From positions 62,001 to 126,000 of the forward strand of contig CAYRWR010000006.1 of NCBI GenBank assembly GCA_964428015.1: DNA of 64,000 nucleotides, written 5' to 3'. Below are positions 43,191 through 52,621 of the stretch, in pieces. The first letter of the stretch is position 1, and each line of letters begins with the position of its first letter. Made by a program: the position numbers and the translations under genes. This DNA comes from CAYRWR01 sp964428015. GTDB lineage: Bacteria > Spirochaetota > Brevinematia > Brevinematales > CAYRWR01. The notes under the pieces are model-generated. The model had not been told where the DNA came from and searched no databases. It saw only the letters and a program-made list of their open reading frames with translations.

Positions 43191-43255
43191 GGAGATCCTC
43201 CACTTCGATGCGCGCTCGCTTACTCAGCACAAGCACTTCATTCAGGATGACAAAC
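43191..43255. repeat. Dispersed intergenic repeat, copy 2 (with insert)
   Basis: GGAGATCCTCCACTTCG, then about 30 inserted bases, then TTCAGGATGACAAAC. Counterpart of the element at 25591-25623, there without the insert. Confidence 0.6.
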
Positions 43256-43285
43256 TAAAGTTGAAAATTTGCAGACAAGAAAGAG

Positions 43286-44200
43286 TTATTTCCCATTATC
43301 AAAATCTTGATAAGCATCGGCCAGATAATCCCTCACCCCTTTCCAAAGTATCCCCGGCACAGCGGCCTTCAGATCAGTAAGCCGCTGGTCCGGTACCGTT
43401 ATGCGGGAGAGGTTGAAACCTTCTTTCAGGACCATAAACTTCAGAATTCGGGATTGTATAGCCCGTCTGTGGCAGCCGTACAGGCAACGCATGCACATGA
43501 CACATTGATTTGTAAAATCTGGTTTATCTTGTCTCATAACAATATTCAGCTGAGGGCAATTACTGGCGCACCACCCACAGGCATCACAATCTTCATTGGC
43601 ATACAGGCTTTTCCCGAAATGGGGAGCTCCGAATTGTTCCAGGTGACTGATCCAGGCAAACAGCCAGCCCAAGAAATGAAAAGGGGTACGCTGGGATTTC
43701 AATTGTATGATGGATTGAGCAGTTCTGCCGGTCTTATAGGGGAGTACCCGGAGCAGTTCACTGGCGGCGCGGACAGGGGTAGAGGTGATCCAGTTGGCGG
43801 GCATAATGTACATTTCTTCCAGAAAGACTATGGCCCTTTTCTTGGACAGACTACGGATCACCCTCCTGCGGCAGGCTGTATTGGGCCAGACTTCTCCGCC
43901 GCCGCTCACGGAAATCACCACGGCCGGCAGATGATCCAGTTCGGGCAGGCCTTTGATCCAGCTATGCACAGGGAGGGGCGCGTCCATGGCGTGGACAGCA
44001 TAGAGCAGTACCAGGGCTGAAATCGGTTTTTCATGGATATTGATTTGATTTTGTGACGAGACAGATTTATCCAGAGGATGCAGTATTACCGGTTTTCCTC
44101 TGTCATTCAGGGATTGAGCCAGGGACTGCGCGGCTAGTCTGGTGCCGCCCGTGCCGGAAAAATAGACGATCAGGACAGGAGCGTCTTCCTGTCTTTTCAT
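43286..44200 (-). CDS. EFR1-type protein: flavodoxin-like domain plus two [4Fe-4S] ferredoxin motifs
   Basis: 304 residues. N-terminal flavodoxin-like part with the FMN-loop motif VYFSGTGGTRLAAQ. C-terminal ferredoxin domain with CDACGWCASNCP and CVMCMRCLYGCHRRAI, two CxxCxxCxxxC cluster motifs (about residues 205-250). This arrangement is the EFR1 family. It probably transfers electrons between FMN and iron-sulphur clusters; the partner is unknown. The start overlaps the preceding gene by ATGA. Terminal gene of a run that begins at rdgB. Confidence 0.85.
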   Translation of the reverse strand: MKRQEDAPVLIVYFSGTGGTRLAAQSLAQSLNDRGKPVILHPLDKSVSSQNQINIHEKPISALVLLYAVHAMDAPLPVHSWIKGLPELDHLPAVVISVSGGGEVWPNTACRRRVIRSLSKKRAIVFLEEMYIMPANWITSTPVRAASELLRVLPYKTGRTAQSIIQLKSQRTPFHFLGWLFAWISHLEQFGAPHFGKSLYANEDCDACGWCASNCPQLNIVMRQDKPDFTNQCVMCMRCLYGCHRRAIQSRILKFMVLKEGFNLSRITVPDQRLTDLKAAVPGILWKGVRDYLADAYQDFDNGK

Positions 44201-44643
44201 TCTTCTTCATCCAGGGAAATGATTTCATCATAGACGATTTCATTACCATCATCCTGATAAGGTAATAAAAAGCGGTATTCCTGATCCAGGCCCAGCGTGA
44301 TCAGGATGGCGTTTGCGGTTTCTACCTCTGTGGCTAGAGAATAATCTGTCTCACTATCCAGGTGAACATGACAAAATGTGACCCAGGAGCATATCTTCTT
44401 TTGTTTCAGTTCAGACACTGCCTGCTGGTGCAGAGACTGTAATGCTTTTTCCAATGGTATGGATTCTTGACCCGGCGGGATGTGGTATACCAGGGAGCGC
44501 AAGGTATGGTCCTGCTCTTCTACTATACCCGCAGGCTCGTAAAATCCTTCCAGTTGGGATTCCTTAAAAAAATCCAGTGCTTCCAGGTAGATTTCTTCCA
44601 GCTGGTCCAGAGCCCGATGAGAGTCAAAAAATTTTTCATTCAT
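44197..44643 (-). CDS. Hypothetical acidic cytoplasmic protein
   Basis: 148 residues, no signal peptide, net acidic with an EEE end. I do not recognise the family. Predicted mixed alpha/beta; contains a single Cys-Ser-Trp-Val run (ICSWVTFCHVHLD). It is joined by 4-base overlaps (ATGA) to both the lipoprotein-like gene before it and the EFR1 gene after it, so the three are translated together. Confidence 0.7.
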   Translation of the reverse strand: MNEKFFDSHRALDQLEEIYLEALDFFKESQLEGFYEPAGIVEEQDHTLRSLVYHIPPGQESIPLEKALQSLHQQAVSELKQKKICSWVTFCHVHLDSETDYSLATEVETANAILITLGLDQEYRFLLPYQDDGNEIVYDEIISLDEEE

Positions 44644-45227
44644 TTTGCAATTACTCCATAGCTGATCAGTTGTTCATTGCTGAATCTCAGCCGGAGATAA
44701 TCCGGTTCGATATTCCCTGAAGAATGGTATCCAAAACCAAGATAATAATACCAGTCACTTTTCTGCAATTTTTCCGGCACACCCAGCGCCTGAGTCAACT
44801 CTGTGAGAGTTTTCATACCGGAGAGTTCCGTCCGGATGAGGTCATCCACCATTTCATAACGGGTCTCTTTGTTAGCCTGCCATTGAATGAGATCAAAGCG
44901 GCGTTTCAGAAATTGATCATATACCCAATTGGATATGGCTGTATTGTTGCTGAACTGCACAGCCAGAAATTTACCGGTGGTCTGACTGTATCCGCAATAC
45001 CAGGCCAGGATATTATCCTGGATGTATGTCAGGTCTGCTGCACCCAGGTTGCTGAGAATGGTTTCTTTGCTTTTACCCAGCAAAAGTTTTTGAGAAATCA
45101 AGAGGGGCTGAATCCTGCAGCGGTTATTGAGTGATTGGTTCCATTCTTTGAATACATCCCTGGTACAATTCTGGAGCAATACAGTGGCTGTCACAAAAAA
45201 AATAAAATAACACACATACTTATACAT
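44640..45227 (-). CDS. Hypothetical lipoprotein
   Basis: 195 residues from the ATG behind GAGGCAG. A hydrophobic N-terminus ends in VLLQNC, a plausible lipobox with Cys at about residue 21. The mature part is beta-rich, with LLGKSKETILSNLGAADLTYIQ and LGVPEKLQKSDWYYYLGFGY, a pattern seen in BamE/SmpA-like outer-membrane lipoproteins (the G-x-x-x-x-x-V-x-x-x-LG-x-P style repeat), but this is only a resemblance. It follows rodA with an 8-base gap. An alternative start overlaps rodA by 11 bases. Confidence 0.65.
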   Translation of the reverse strand: MYKYVCYFIFFVTATVLLQNCTRDVFKEWNQSLNNRCRIQPLLISQKLLLGKSKETILSNLGAADLTYIQDNILAWYCGYSQTTGKFLAVQFSNNTAISNWVYDQFLKRRFDLIQWQANKETRYEMVDDLIRTELSGMKTLTELTQALGVPEKLQKSDWYYYLGFGYHSSGNIEPDYLRLRFSNEQLISYGVIAK

Positions 45228-45234
45228 CACTGCC

Positions 45235-46569
45235 TCAGTGTACAAAGCGATGGGAATAAATATTGGAGACCAGGGCTGCCCCTATGATAAAGGTCAGGAA
45301 AGAAGAACCGCCGTAACTGATAAAAGGCAGAGGCAGTCCTGTCACTGGCGCCCACCCCAGAGTCATTCCCACATTAATGATGAAATGGATAAAAAACATG
45401 GCAAAAATACCGGTGGCGATCAGCATTCCCTCTTTATCTTTGGCATTATTGATGGTTTTATTGATGTAGTAGAAATATGCCACGAAGAGTCCCATAATCA
45501 GGGAAGCACCCAGAAAACCGAGCTCTTCGCTGATAATGGAAAAGATAAAGTCCGTACTTTTTTCAGGCAGGAATCCCAGGGTGTTCTGTGAACCGCGGAA
45601 AATACCTTTTCCCCGGAAGCGGCCTGATCCCACCGCGATCATACTCTGGATAATATTATATCCCGCGCCCCAGCGGTCCAGTTCAGGGCTGACAAAAGCC
45701 AGTAGACGCTTCCACTGGTAGGGCTTCAATACCTTGATGGCTGTAGCTGAAAATAGGGATGTACTCCCGATAATCAAAGTGAAGGGAAGTATCTTGGATA
45801 TGATCTTGACCGGGTGGAAAAAACCTATGATAATGGATACCAGAGAATACAGAAAGGTCACCAGTGTCACAGCCAGAAGAGTTGAAAAAGAGAATAATCC
45901 CTTGAAAAATGCCAGTTCTTTACCACCCATCTGCAGATAATAAAACTCATAATAAGCCCGGCCCAATACCAGTACTCCGGTGGCAGCGACTATTATCAGG
46001 ATATAATTCAAAAACTTTTCATTATTCATGCCCATATAGCTCATGAACAGGAATATCATAAAAAACACGATACCTGTGCCCAGGTCAGGCTGCAGCATAA
46101 TCAGGCCCAGGGGGAGCAGCAGAATACCCAGGGAAATCAGAAAAGTCTGGATTTTCTTTTCACCCAGAGGGGCCCGCGATAGAAATTTCGCGTAGAACAG
46201 GATATAGAATAATTTCATAATTTCAGAGGGCTGTATTCCTAGTCCGCCCACACCCAGCCAGCTCTTGGCTCCCCGCACTTCTTTACCAAATACCAGGGTG
46301 ATGATCAGCATCACGATTCCGGTGATATAAAAATACTCCCCAATTTCAGCCAGCTGGAAATAATCCACACTCAGGATAAAAATTGAAATTCCAAGCCCAA
46401 TGATAAACCAGGTGAGCTGTTTGAAAAACTGACTTTCAAAAAAGGGACCAATAGTACCATCTTCAGCTCTGATACCGGTACTATAGATGAATACCAGGCC
46501 GATAATAGATAGGACCAGAGGTATAACGATAAATCCATAGGAAACGTTTTTCAGATTATCTTTTAACAT
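45235..46569 (-). CDS. rodA: Peptidoglycan glycosyltransferase RodA (SEDS family)
   Basis: 444-residue polytopic protein with about ten membrane spans. The SEDS hallmarks are present: GGLGIQPSEIMKLFYILF, QPDLGTGIVFFMIF, and near the end GWAPVTGLPLPFISYGGSSFL. It polymerises glycan strands for side-wall elongation with PBP2 as partner; the mrdA gene lies immediately upstream with a 1-base gap, so the pair is coexpressed as in most bacteria. The cell shape of the organism likely depends on it. Confidence 0.95.
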   Translation of the reverse strand: MLKDNLKNVSYGFIVIPLVLSIIGLVFIYSTGIRAEDGTIGPFFESQFFKQLTWFIIGLGISIFILSVDYFQLAEIGEYFYITGIVMLIITLVFGKEVRGAKSWLGVGGLGIQPSEIMKLFYILFYAKFLSRAPLGEKKIQTFLISLGILLLPLGLIMLQPDLGTGIVFFMIFLFMSYMGMNNEKFLNYILIIVAATGVLVLGRAYYEFYYLQMGGKELAFFKGLFSFSTLLAVTLVTFLYSLVSIIIGFFHPVKIISKILPFTLIIGSTSLFSATAIKVLKPYQWKRLLAFVSPELDRWGAGYNIIQSMIAVGSGRFRGKGIFRGSQNTLGFLPEKSTDFIFSIISEELGFLGASLIMGLFVAYFYYINKTINNAKDKEGMLIATGIFAMFFIHFIINVGMTLGWAPVTGLPLPFISYGGSSFLTFIIGAALVSNIYSHRFVH

Positions 46570-46570
46570 C

Positions 46571-48400
46571 TTATTTTCCCGTCTGTTTTTTCTTAAAACT
46601 CATTCCCATGATATCTTTAAAATAAAAGTCAATGAGTTTAGCTGCTACCGGTGCTGCCGCGCTGGAACCATGTCCTCCATGCTCCACCACAACCGTAACA
46701 GCTATAACATTATCCAGGTTGGGGTCGCCATAAGGGGCATAGGCAGTGAAAAGGGCATGATCGTCTTTGGTGAGACCGGCCTGGCCTGTACCTGTCTTAC
46801 CGCCCATAGGGACATCGGTGAGGTATTTCAGCCAGCTGGCGGTACCGTACTCCAGCACCTGATGCATACCTTCTTTTACCATTTCAAAATTTTCTTTTGA
46901 CATAGTGATCTTGCGGAGTACTTCCGGAGACTTGGTCCAGACTATTTTTCGATTCAACGGGTCCAGTTTATTTTTAAGTAAAAATGGTTTGTATACAGTT
47001 CCGTCATTCACGATGGTAGCGGTCATTACATTCAATCCCAGGGGTGTAACCAGAAGGTCACCCTGGCCTATGGAAATATTGGCGGTGTCACCTAGTGACC
47101 AGGGCCTTTTATGAGTCTTTTTGAACCAGTCCATCTCGGGGAGCAGACCGGTTTTTTCATTAGGCAGGTCGATCTGGGATTTTACATTCAGGCCATAGAG
47201 ACGGGCCATCTGCATGATCCTTTCCCGTCCCAGACTGGAATGTATCCCTATACTGTAAAAGAAAACATCACAGGAACGGGCAATGGCATCAATAAAACTG
47301 ACATTGTGATGTACGCTCCAGCAGCCGAATTTCCGCTTTCCTATAAAAGTGTAACCCGGACAATTATAATGAACCTGGGAAGGATTACCGGCGTTCAGAT
47401 AAGCGGAAGCAGTCACCAGTTTAAAGGTGGAAGCAGGGGGATAGGTACCCTGGAGTGCCCGATCCAGAAAAGGTTTATTGATATCATTTTTCAGCAGGAA
47501 AAATTCCTCTTCGCTGAATCTGTCGGTAAAGACATTGGGGTCAAAGCCGGGAGTGGATACCAGGGTCAGAATCTCTCCTGTAGCAGGTTTGGAAATGACT
47601 ACGGCCCCTTTGTAATTTTGTTCAGCCATCAGCTCATAAGCATAATCCTGCAGCTGCTTATGTATAGTCAACACCAGGGGAGGCCCAGGGACAGCTTCTG
47701 TGACATTAGTTTCCCACATCACCGTACCCACCGCGTCCACGGTACGCTGCTTTATACCTTCCTGCCCGCGAATGATCTCATCATAATATTTTTCAATACC
47801 TTTCTTGCCCAGAATAGTACCGGAGTGATATTCCCGGTGTTCTTTCATTTTTTCCAGTTCTTCCTTGCTGATGATACCGGTATAACCTATGACATGCGAA
47901 GCTTTCTCACGGGAAGGATACACTCTGCGGGGACGGTTATCCCATAATACACCGGGATAGAGATCTGAATGTTCCGCCAGCCTGACCAGTGTTTTGGAAT
48001 CGATATCGTATTTCAGGATGACCGGAGTGTATTTGTCCAGGGCCAGTTCTTCCAGGGTCAGTTTGATTTTATCCAGAGGCATATTGATTACCAGAGACAG
48101 GTTGGACAGGACCTGTTCTTTTTTATCTTCTTCCTTGGGAAGGTTGGCAGGTATGACAATAATGGACAGAGACTTACGATTATAAGCCAGTTTATTGTTC
48201 ATCGTACGATCCAGGAGCACGGAACGGTAGGCCGGTATCCTGATGGGTTGGAGTTTATTACTTTCTGATTCTCTATAGTAATCTTTTCCTTTGATGATCT
48301 GAAGATAAAATAATCTGAAAAACATCAGGAGGGAGAAACTGTAAATAATGATATTTATAATCAAAAGCCTGGTTTTGGCTTTCTGGGTCATTTCCAGCAT
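46571..48400 (-). CDS. mrdA: Penicillin-binding protein 2 (elongation transpeptidase)
   Basis: 609 residues. One N-terminal membrane anchor (about 10-30), a pedestal/dimerisation domain (SESNKLQPIRIPAYRS ...), and the transpeptidase domain with motifs PPASTFKLVTASAYL (SxxK), SCDVFF (SxN-equivalent) and GGKTGTGQAG (KTG). Cross-links peptidoglycan made by RodA. Translated from ATG behind TAGGAG; ends one base before rodA starts. Upstream lies priA with a 12-base gap. Confidence 0.95.
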   Translation of the reverse strand: MLEMTQKAKTRLLIINIIIYSFSLLMFFRLFYLQIIKGKDYYRESESNKLQPIRIPAYRSVLLDRTMNNKLAYNRKSLSIIVIPANLPKEEDKKEQVLSNLSLVINMPLDKIKLTLEELALDKYTPVILKYDIDSKTLVRLAEHSDLYPGVLWDNRPRRVYPSREKASHVIGYTGIISKEELEKMKEHREYHSGTILGKKGIEKYYDEIIRGQEGIKQRTVDAVGTVMWETNVTEAVPGPPLVLTIHKQLQDYAYELMAEQNYKGAVVISKPATGEILTLVSTPGFDPNVFTDRFSEEEFFLLKNDINKPFLDRALQGTYPPASTFKLVTASAYLNAGNPSQVHYNCPGYTFIGKRKFGCWSVHHNVSFIDAIARSCDVFFYSIGIHSSLGRERIMQMARLYGLNVKSQIDLPNEKTGLLPEMDWFKKTHKRPWSLGDTANISIGQGDLLVTPLGLNVMTATIVNDGTVYKPFLLKNKLDPLNRKIVWTKSPEVLRKITMSKENFEMVKEGMHQVLEYGTASWLKYLTDVPMGGKTGTGQAGLTKDDHALFTAYAPYGDPNLDNVIAVTVVVEHGGHGSSAAAPVAAKLIDFYFKDIMGMSFKKKQTGK

Positions 48401-48412
48401 ATAGCAGGACTC

Positions 48413-50395
48413 CTAAATCAGGTTCTGGGGGTCGATGTCCAGTTCCAGGAACAAATAGGCCGAAAGCTTATGTTTTTGAAAAAAATCCTTGACTCCAGCC
48501 AGCATATGGTTGATCCTCTGGATATTCATGGATTTTAATATTATATGATATCGATATTGATTATTCAACTTTTCCATGGGGCAGCTGACCGGCCCCAGAA
48601 TTTCCAGCTCTTCTTTATGTCCTTTATAGGGAGTCAGGAAATTTTTCAGGTTTTCTGAGAATTCCATGACCTGCTCCAATTTCACCCCCCTGACCACAGC
48701 TCTGCCTAACCGGGTAAAGGGCGGATACCTGAATTGGCGGCGCTTTTCCATTTCCAGCTTGTAGAAACCTTTAAAGTCCTGATGTGAAGCCATAGTGATA
48801 GCATAATGTTCGGGCATGTAGGTCTGAATCACGGCCTTACCCTGTAGCTCTCTCCTGCCCGCCCGGCCGATCACCTGTGTAAGCAGAATAAAGGTGCGTT
48901 CCGCGCTCCTGAAATCAGGGATATTAAGGATGATGTCAGGTAAAATGGCCCCTACCAGATTGATCCCGGCGATATCATGCCCTTTGGCTATCATCTGAGT
49001 ACCCACCAGGATATCAATTTTCCCTTTCTTCAAATCACTGAGTATTTCTTCATACTGGTATTTTCCCCGAGTGGTGTCCAGGTCCATGCGGGCTACCCGG
49101 GCCTGGGGGAACAATTCCGATATATGGGATTCCAGACGCTCTGTGCCGCTGCCCATTTCTTTAAAAGCTATGTTCTGGCATTGAGGACAGGAGTGGGGGA
49201 TGCCCGACTGATAACCGCAATGATGGCACTTGAGCAGCTGTTTTTGCTTGTGGAGAGTCAGAGACACATCACAGTTGGGGCACTGTGCTACATAGCCGCA
49301 TTCCTGGCAGAGCAATACCGGGGAAAAACCTCTGCGATTCAGGAAAAGGAGGGTCTGCTGACCGGCCTGCATGGCCTGAATGACCTCCAAAAAAAGTTTT
49401 TGTGAAAAAAGAGTGTTTCCTTTCTCTTCTGCTCTGAGGTCCAGGATCTCAACCTGCGGTATCCGGCTGGTCCCGAATCTCTGTTGCAGCTCTATCAGTT
49501 TCATTTTTCCGGTTTGAGCATGATAATAACTTTCCAGCTGGGGAGTGGCTGACCCCAGGACCAGTGCCGCGTTTTCCTGTTTACAGCGGAAGAACGCTAC
49601 CTGCCGGGCATGATAGCGGGGTTTGTTGCCTGATTTGTAGGAGGATTCATGTTCTTCATCAATGATGATCAGTCCCAGGTCTTTCATGGGGAGAAAAATC
49701 GCGGAACGAGGGCCGATCAAAACCTGGGCTTCTCCTCTTTGGCATCTCTTCCATTCTCCCAGCCTTTCTCCGGGGGACAGTTTGCTATGATAGACAGCAA
49801 CTTTATCTCCGAAGCTATTATAAAACCTTTCCAGAGTTTGAGGAGTCAGTGCTATTTCCGGGATTAATATGATCACCGTTTTATTCATTGCCAGACAGGA
49901 GCGGACCAGGTGTTTATATACTTCGGTCTTACCGGAACCTGTGATTCCATGGAGGTAATAAGCGCTGTTTGTACCCAAGCCCGGGAGAATTTGTTCATAG
50001 GCTGATTGCTGCTCCTGATTTAATCGGGCTAATGTATCATGGAATACAAAGGGTAGGGGAAAGTAGCGGGGATTACGTGCTGCCGGGAGAATGGTGAACA
50101 GAGCCTCTCCCAATGAACAGAGATAATAATCACGCAGCCATTCAGCCAACTGATAGAGTCTTTCATCCAGGACAGGCTCATTATCCAGAACTTTTTCTAC
50201 GGGTTTAAGCTTGATCCCCTGTAGCTGTTCTCCCACATCACGGTCTTCATGAATGGCTAGAGCCAATGCCATCATTTTTCTTCCGCCAAAGTTAACCTGA
50301 AGCCGATAAAATCTATCCAGATCCATGCCTTCAGGAATGGTATAATGGAAATTCTTTTCCAAGGGGACATTGAGTACAACTTCTACCAGGAGCAT
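48413..50395 (-). CDS. priA: Primosomal protein N' (replication restart helicase)
   Basis: 660-residue DNA helicase. Walker A GITGSGKTEVYKHL, DEAH-like box IIDEEHESSY, and helicase motif V/VI region VIGRAGRRELQGK are clear. The zinc-binding cluster CQECGYVAQCPNCDVSLTL and CHHCGYQSGIPHSCPQCQ is intact. It reloads the replisome at stalled forks. The N-terminal DNA-binding part is normal in size. Followed by mrdA; preceded by rdgB with an 85-base gap. Confidence 0.96.
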   Translation of the reverse strand: MLLVEVVLNVPLEKNFHYTIPEGMDLDRFYRLQVNFGGRKMMALALAIHEDRDVGEQLQGIKLKPVEKVLDNEPVLDERLYQLAEWLRDYYLCSLGEALFTILPAARNPRYFPLPFVFHDTLARLNQEQQSAYEQILPGLGTNSAYYLHGITGSGKTEVYKHLVRSCLAMNKTVIILIPEIALTPQTLERFYNSFGDKVAVYHSKLSPGERLGEWKRCQRGEAQVLIGPRSAIFLPMKDLGLIIIDEEHESSYKSGNKPRYHARQVAFFRCKQENAALVLGSATPQLESYYHAQTGKMKLIELQQRFGTSRIPQVEILDLRAEEKGNTLFSQKLFLEVIQAMQAGQQTLLFLNRRGFSPVLLCQECGYVAQCPNCDVSLTLHKQKQLLKCHHCGYQSGIPHSCPQCQNIAFKEMGSGTERLESHISELFPQARVARMDLDTTRGKYQYEEILSDLKKGKIDILVGTQMIAKGHDIAGINLVGAILPDIILNIPDFRSAERTFILLTQVIGRAGRRELQGKAVIQTYMPEHYAITMASHQDFKGFYKLEMEKRRQFRYPPFTRLGRAVVRGVKLEQVMEFSENLKNFLTPYKGHKEELEILGPVSCPMEKLNNQYRYHIILKSMNIQRINHMLAGVKDFFQKHKLSAYLFLELDIDPQNLI

Positions 50396-50480
50396 AATTC
50401 AGACCGGTTAAAATCCAGTTTTTTCATAGAAACCAGATCAATATAAAAGCAGATGCCGGGGAAATAGATCGGAGCGAGGT

Positions 50481-51092
50481 TCAATTTGTACCAGCCAGAA
50501 GATGTTCCAGAGTAGCGGTAATCTGCTGGAGGGCACGGGAGCGGTGGGATATTTTATTCTTGGCATCCAGATCGATTTCGGCAAAGGTCTGGCTGTAATG
50601 ATAAAATTCAGGCAGAAAGATAGGATCATATCCAAATCCCTGGATACCTCTGGGAGCAAAAGCAATTGATCCTGAACATATACCCTGAGCACTGTGGATG
50701 GAGCTGTCTGGACTAATCAGCACCATCATACATACAAACCGGGCTGTTCGCTGATTAAACGGTACACCTTCCAGAGCTTTGAGTAGTTTGTTTATTAGCT
50801 GTTCCTGGGTACTGTCCGGACCGGCATAACGGGCGGAATATATACCTGGTTCCCCGTTTAATGCGTCCACTTCCAGCCCTGAATCATCGGACAGTACAAA
50901 AGCATCTGGATATAATTTGCGAATGGCCTGAGCTTTGATCAATGCGTTCTGATAAAAACTGGAACCGGTTTCTTCTATATCTTCAGTAAACCCAATTTCC
51001 CGCAGGCCTGAAATGATTAATTCAGGATGGTTTAACAGAGAACGAATTTCTTTGATTTTCCCTTGGTTATTACTGGCGATTATAAGTTTCAA
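50481..51092 (-). CDS. rdgB: XTP/dITP diphosphatase (house-cleaning nucleotidase)
   Basis: 203 residues of the HAM1/RdgB family. N-terminus MKLIIASNNQGKIKEIRSLL carries the substrate-binding SxNxxK motif. Conserved SDDSGLEVDALNGEPGIYSARY, GSIAFAPRGIQGFGYDPIF and the ending KISHRSRA are all present. It hydrolyses non-canonical purine triphosphates so they are not put into DNA. The start is TTG behind AGGGG. First gene of the minus-strand block that runs to rodA and beyond. Confidence 0.95.
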   Translation of the reverse strand: MKLIIASNNQGKIKEIRSLLNHPELIISGLREIGFTEDIEETGSSFYQNALIKAQAIRKLYPDAFVLSDDSGLEVDALNGEPGIYSARYAGPDSTQEQLINKLLKALEGVPFNQRTARFVCMMVLISPDSSIHSAQGICSGSIAFAPRGIQGFGYDPIFLPEFYHYSQTFAEIDLDAKNKISHRSRALQQITATLEHLLAGTN

Positions 51093-51264
51093 TGATTTCC
51101 CCTCAAAATGACTAAGTTATTTTATCGGGTTAAGGTTGAAGTGTCAAACAAAAAAAGAAGTAAATAATGGTTTACTTTTTTAAATTAATTTATATAATAT
51201 ATAGTGACGATAAACAACTAGTGAAAAATACGTTTTTTATTAACAGTATGTAAAAGGGGATGAT

Positions 51265-52596
51265 ATGGCACAATTGCGTGAATTCTCAAGTATGTATTAT
51301 AATCCGAAAAAAAATCCGGATATATCCAAATTATGTTGTCCTCCTTACAATAAAATCGATAGTTCCAAGAAGAAGGAACTTTATGATTCAGACCCCTATA
51401 ATTATGTCAATCTGGTTTTACCTGAAGGTGATTCTCAGGAAAAATATCGAAATTCTATTAAACGTATTTTCAGTTGGCTGCTTAGAGACGTGATGTTAAT
51501 TGATGAAAAGCCCTCTATGTATCTGTACGAACACAATTTTAAAATGGATGGGGTTAATCAGGTTCGTTACGGGATTACCACTTTGGTAAAGCTGGAAGAA
51601 GATCCACAGAAAATTAAAATATCCGAAAGATCCCACAGTCAGGGTGTAGAAGACAGATACAATCTCCTAAAAGAGACAGAGACTCATCTGGAAAGTGTAC
51701 TTTTCGCCTGCAATGATTCTCAAAACCAGCTCTTAGCTTTGCTGAAACAGATTCCTGAAAAATCAACAGTCATGCAGGAAGTCAAAGATCAATATGCAAA
51801 TATTCACCGTATTTATCGTATTGAAGACGAAAGTATAGTAAATAATATCAAATCCTTCACCGGTGATAAGACATTTTATCTGCTGGAAGGGGTTCACAAA
51901 TATCAGGCAGCACTTCAGTATAGAAAATCTGTGGCAAATGCCCCCCAGGTAATAGATGGAACCAGATCGGATGATTATATCCTGGGTACTATTGTAGTCA
52001 TGCAGGACACAACTCTTAAGACTCTTCCAGCTAATGTGAATTTGCGGGAAACAGGCATGTCAGGTGTAGCCTTTTTAAAAGGCCTCGAAAAGAATTTTAA
52101 AATGGGTGCTATGGCTTTTGAAGATGAACGCATGGAAAGAGCAGCCCGTGTAAAGCTAAGAAAAATGATGATGGAAAATAAGGCTAGAGGGATTTTGTCT
52201 TTGGGTGTATACATCAAAGAAGTCCCGGGTAAATACTTTATTCTGTCAGTAACTCCAGAAGCTTTGACTCAGATTAAAGCCGGAATAGGTGGGAGTGAGA
52301 TAAAAAAATCCCAGGATATTTTTTATTGGGAAAAGCTGATCATTCAGGATGCTTTAAAGCTTAAAATGGAAGATGAGAATAAAATTTCCATGGTGAGGGG
52401 CGATAATACCGCATTGGAAGCGGTAAAATCAGGAGAATTTGATATTGCTTTGATTATAAATCCTATAAAAGTTATGGATGTCATTCGTATTGCCGATAAT
52501 AACGAACAGATTCCTCATTTATCGGCCGATTTTTATCCCAGTCTTCTGGGAGGTTTGTTGGCTTATTCCCTTAAATATTCAAAAATAAAGGGTTGA
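51265..52596 (+). CDS. DUF1015 family protein
   Basis: 443 residues, cytoplasmic. Family hallmarks: the CCPPYNKIDSSKKKELYD opening, NLVLPEGDSQEKY, TFYLLEGVHKYQAALQYR, and a C-terminal ILSVTPEA region. The biochemical function of DUF1015 is unknown; members often sit beside amino acid or one-carbon genes. AAGGGG precedes the ATG. First of a distinctly AT-richer plus-strand run. The 172-base gap to rdgB holds AT-rich DNA with a small hairpin (AAGTAAA/TTTACTT) near 51152-51172. Confidence 0.85.
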   Translation: MAQLREFSSMYYNPKKNPDISKLCCPPYNKIDSSKKKELYDSDPYNYVNLVLPEGDSQEKYRNSIKRIFSWLLRDVMLIDEKPSMYLYEHNFKMDGVNQVRYGITTLVKLEEDPQKIKISERSHSQGVEDRYNLLKETETHLESVLFACNDSQNQLLALLKQIPEKSTVMQEVKDQYANIHRIYRIEDESIVNNIKSFTGDKTFYLLEGVHKYQAALQYRKSVANAPQVIDGTRSDDYILGTIVVMQDTTLKTLPANVNLRETGMSGVAFLKGLEKNFKMGAMAFEDERMERAARVKLRKMMMENKARGILSLGVYIKEVPGKYFILSVTPEALTQIKAGIGGSEIKKSQDIFYWEKLIIQDALKLKMEDENKISMVRGDNTALEAVKSGEFDIALIINPIKVMDVIRIADNNEQIPHLSADFYPSLLGGLLAYSLKYSKIKG

Positions 52597-52621
52597 GAGT
52601 GAGGTTTCCAAGGAGGGAAGC

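Noticed and set aside
42826..43250. Two small open frames in the repeat block
   Set aside because: No ribosome-binding sites, overlap repeats, and amino acid content looks random.
51152..51180. Hairpin AAGTAAA/TTTACTT followed by T run in the rdgB-DUF1015 gap
   Set aside because: No plus-strand gene ends before it, and the stem is short and AT-rich; probably chance.
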